6,259 nucleotides of DNA from Actinomycetes bacterium (lineage in GTDB: Bacteria; Actinomycetota; Acidimicrobiia; Acidimicrobiales; RAAP-2). The notes under the pieces were generated by a model. It was given only the letters and a program-made list of their open reading frames with translations. It was not told where the DNA came from and did no database searches. The DNA lies in contig JAJXXB010000019.1 in assembly GCA_021781315.1 (NCBI GenBank), positions 1 to 6,259 of the forward strand, written 5' to 3'. Position 1 is the first letter of the stretch. Each line of letters begins with the position of its first letter. Shown one piece after another: positions 5,969 through 6,259 of the stretch. Position numbers and translations under genes: made by a program.

Positions 5969-6259
5969 CCGACTTCGCCCCCGTGCCGCAGAGTGGGCGA
6001 CGCTTCGCCCACTCGCGCCGGGTGTACCTGGGCGACGTGGGACCGGAGGGAGCGCTGCGGCCCGACGCGCTGGCGCGCTATCTCCAAGACGTGGCCGGCG
6101 ACGACTGGGACGACGCGGTCGGCGCCGACGAGGACACCTGGGTCGTGCGGCGCACGAGCGTGCGCCTGGCCGCAGGTGGACGCTGGCCGCGTTTGGGTGA
6201 GACCGTCACGGTGTCGACGTGGTGCGGGGGCACCGGAGCGGCCTGGGCCGAGCGGCGCA
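5965..6259 (+). CDS. Acyl-ACP thioesterase-like hotdog protein, N-terminal part (runs off right edge)
   Basis: The 98 visible codons start at GTG 5965, which overlaps the pheT stop (GTGA), and remain open to the window end. The pattern fits the N-terminal hotdog domain of the acyl-[acyl-carrier-protein] thioesterase family (FatA/FatB-like). Its features are a beta strand with SRRVYLGDVGPEG (17-29), the helix LRPDALARYLQDVAGDD (31-47) and WVVRR (59-63). P75 and GE (78-79) follow, then TWCGGTGAAWAERR (85-98). Members release fatty acids from acyl-ACP, ending or diverting fatty-acid synthesis in the cytoplasm. The catalytic residues of the plant enzymes lie in the C-terminal half, which is outside the window, so activity cannot be judged. 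No Shine-Dalgarno is visible, so translation probably depends on coupling to pheT. A lipid gene at the end of a pheST operon is unexpected. A related hotdog 4-hydroxybenzoyl-CoA thioesterase-like enzyme is the main alternative. Confidence 0.75.
   Translation, partial: MTDFAPVPQSGRRFAHSRRVYLGDVGPEGALRPDALARYLQDVAGDDWDDAVGADEDTWVVRRTSVRLAAGGRWPRLGETVTVSTWCGGTGAAWAERR

Noticed and set aside
1..6259. CRISPR array, tRNA/rRNA gene, insertion sequence or prophage
   Set aside because: I saw no regularly spaced repeats, no tRNA-like cloverleaf, no transposase or integrase frame and no terminal inverted repeats. The window is filled by core translation genes.

Overview
The window is a stretch of actinobacterial chromosome, GC-rich with strongly G/C-biased third codon positions and GTG starts. 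The best guess is an Acidimicrobiia-like lineage. That placement is inferred from the infC-rpmI-rplT-SpoU methyltransferase-pheS-pheT gene order and the character of the end genes, not from a phylogeny.

Layout. Bases 1-114 (minus strand) hold the start of a small DUF1844-like protein that runs off the left edge. Bases 115-414 form a divergent control region: a plausible minus-strand promoter (233-238/210-215), a plausible plus-strand -10 element (274-279), and an infC leader with a perfect 8-bp hairpin (377-395) and a strong Shine-Dalgarno at 403-408. A tight plus-strand operon follows: infC (415-1017), rpmI (1019-1213), rplT (1237-1596), a SpoU/TrmH-family RNA 2'-O-methyltransferase (about 1603-2433), pheS (2430-3503), pheT (3500-5968), and the first 98 codons of an acyl-ACP thioesterase-like gene (5965-6259, cut by the right edge). 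The last four genes are joined by 4-nt ATGA/GTGA overlaps. No transcription terminator is visible inside the operon.

Function. The operon joins translation initiation (IF3), two 50S proteins (L35, L20), an RNA-modifying enzyme and both subunits of phenylalanyl-tRNA synthetase. A lipid-metabolism gene is then appended by translational overlap.

Most of the window is ordinary core-genome content, and I see no wholly new system. The points most worth checking are about gene starts and regulation. infC has no usable ATG/GTG/TTG start and very probably begins at an AUC codon. The methyltransferase also lacks a canonical start at the position its homology requires and may begin at AUC too. A CTAGCCTTG 9-mer recurs before the infC leader and directly before pheS, suggesting a shared -10 element and an internal promoter.
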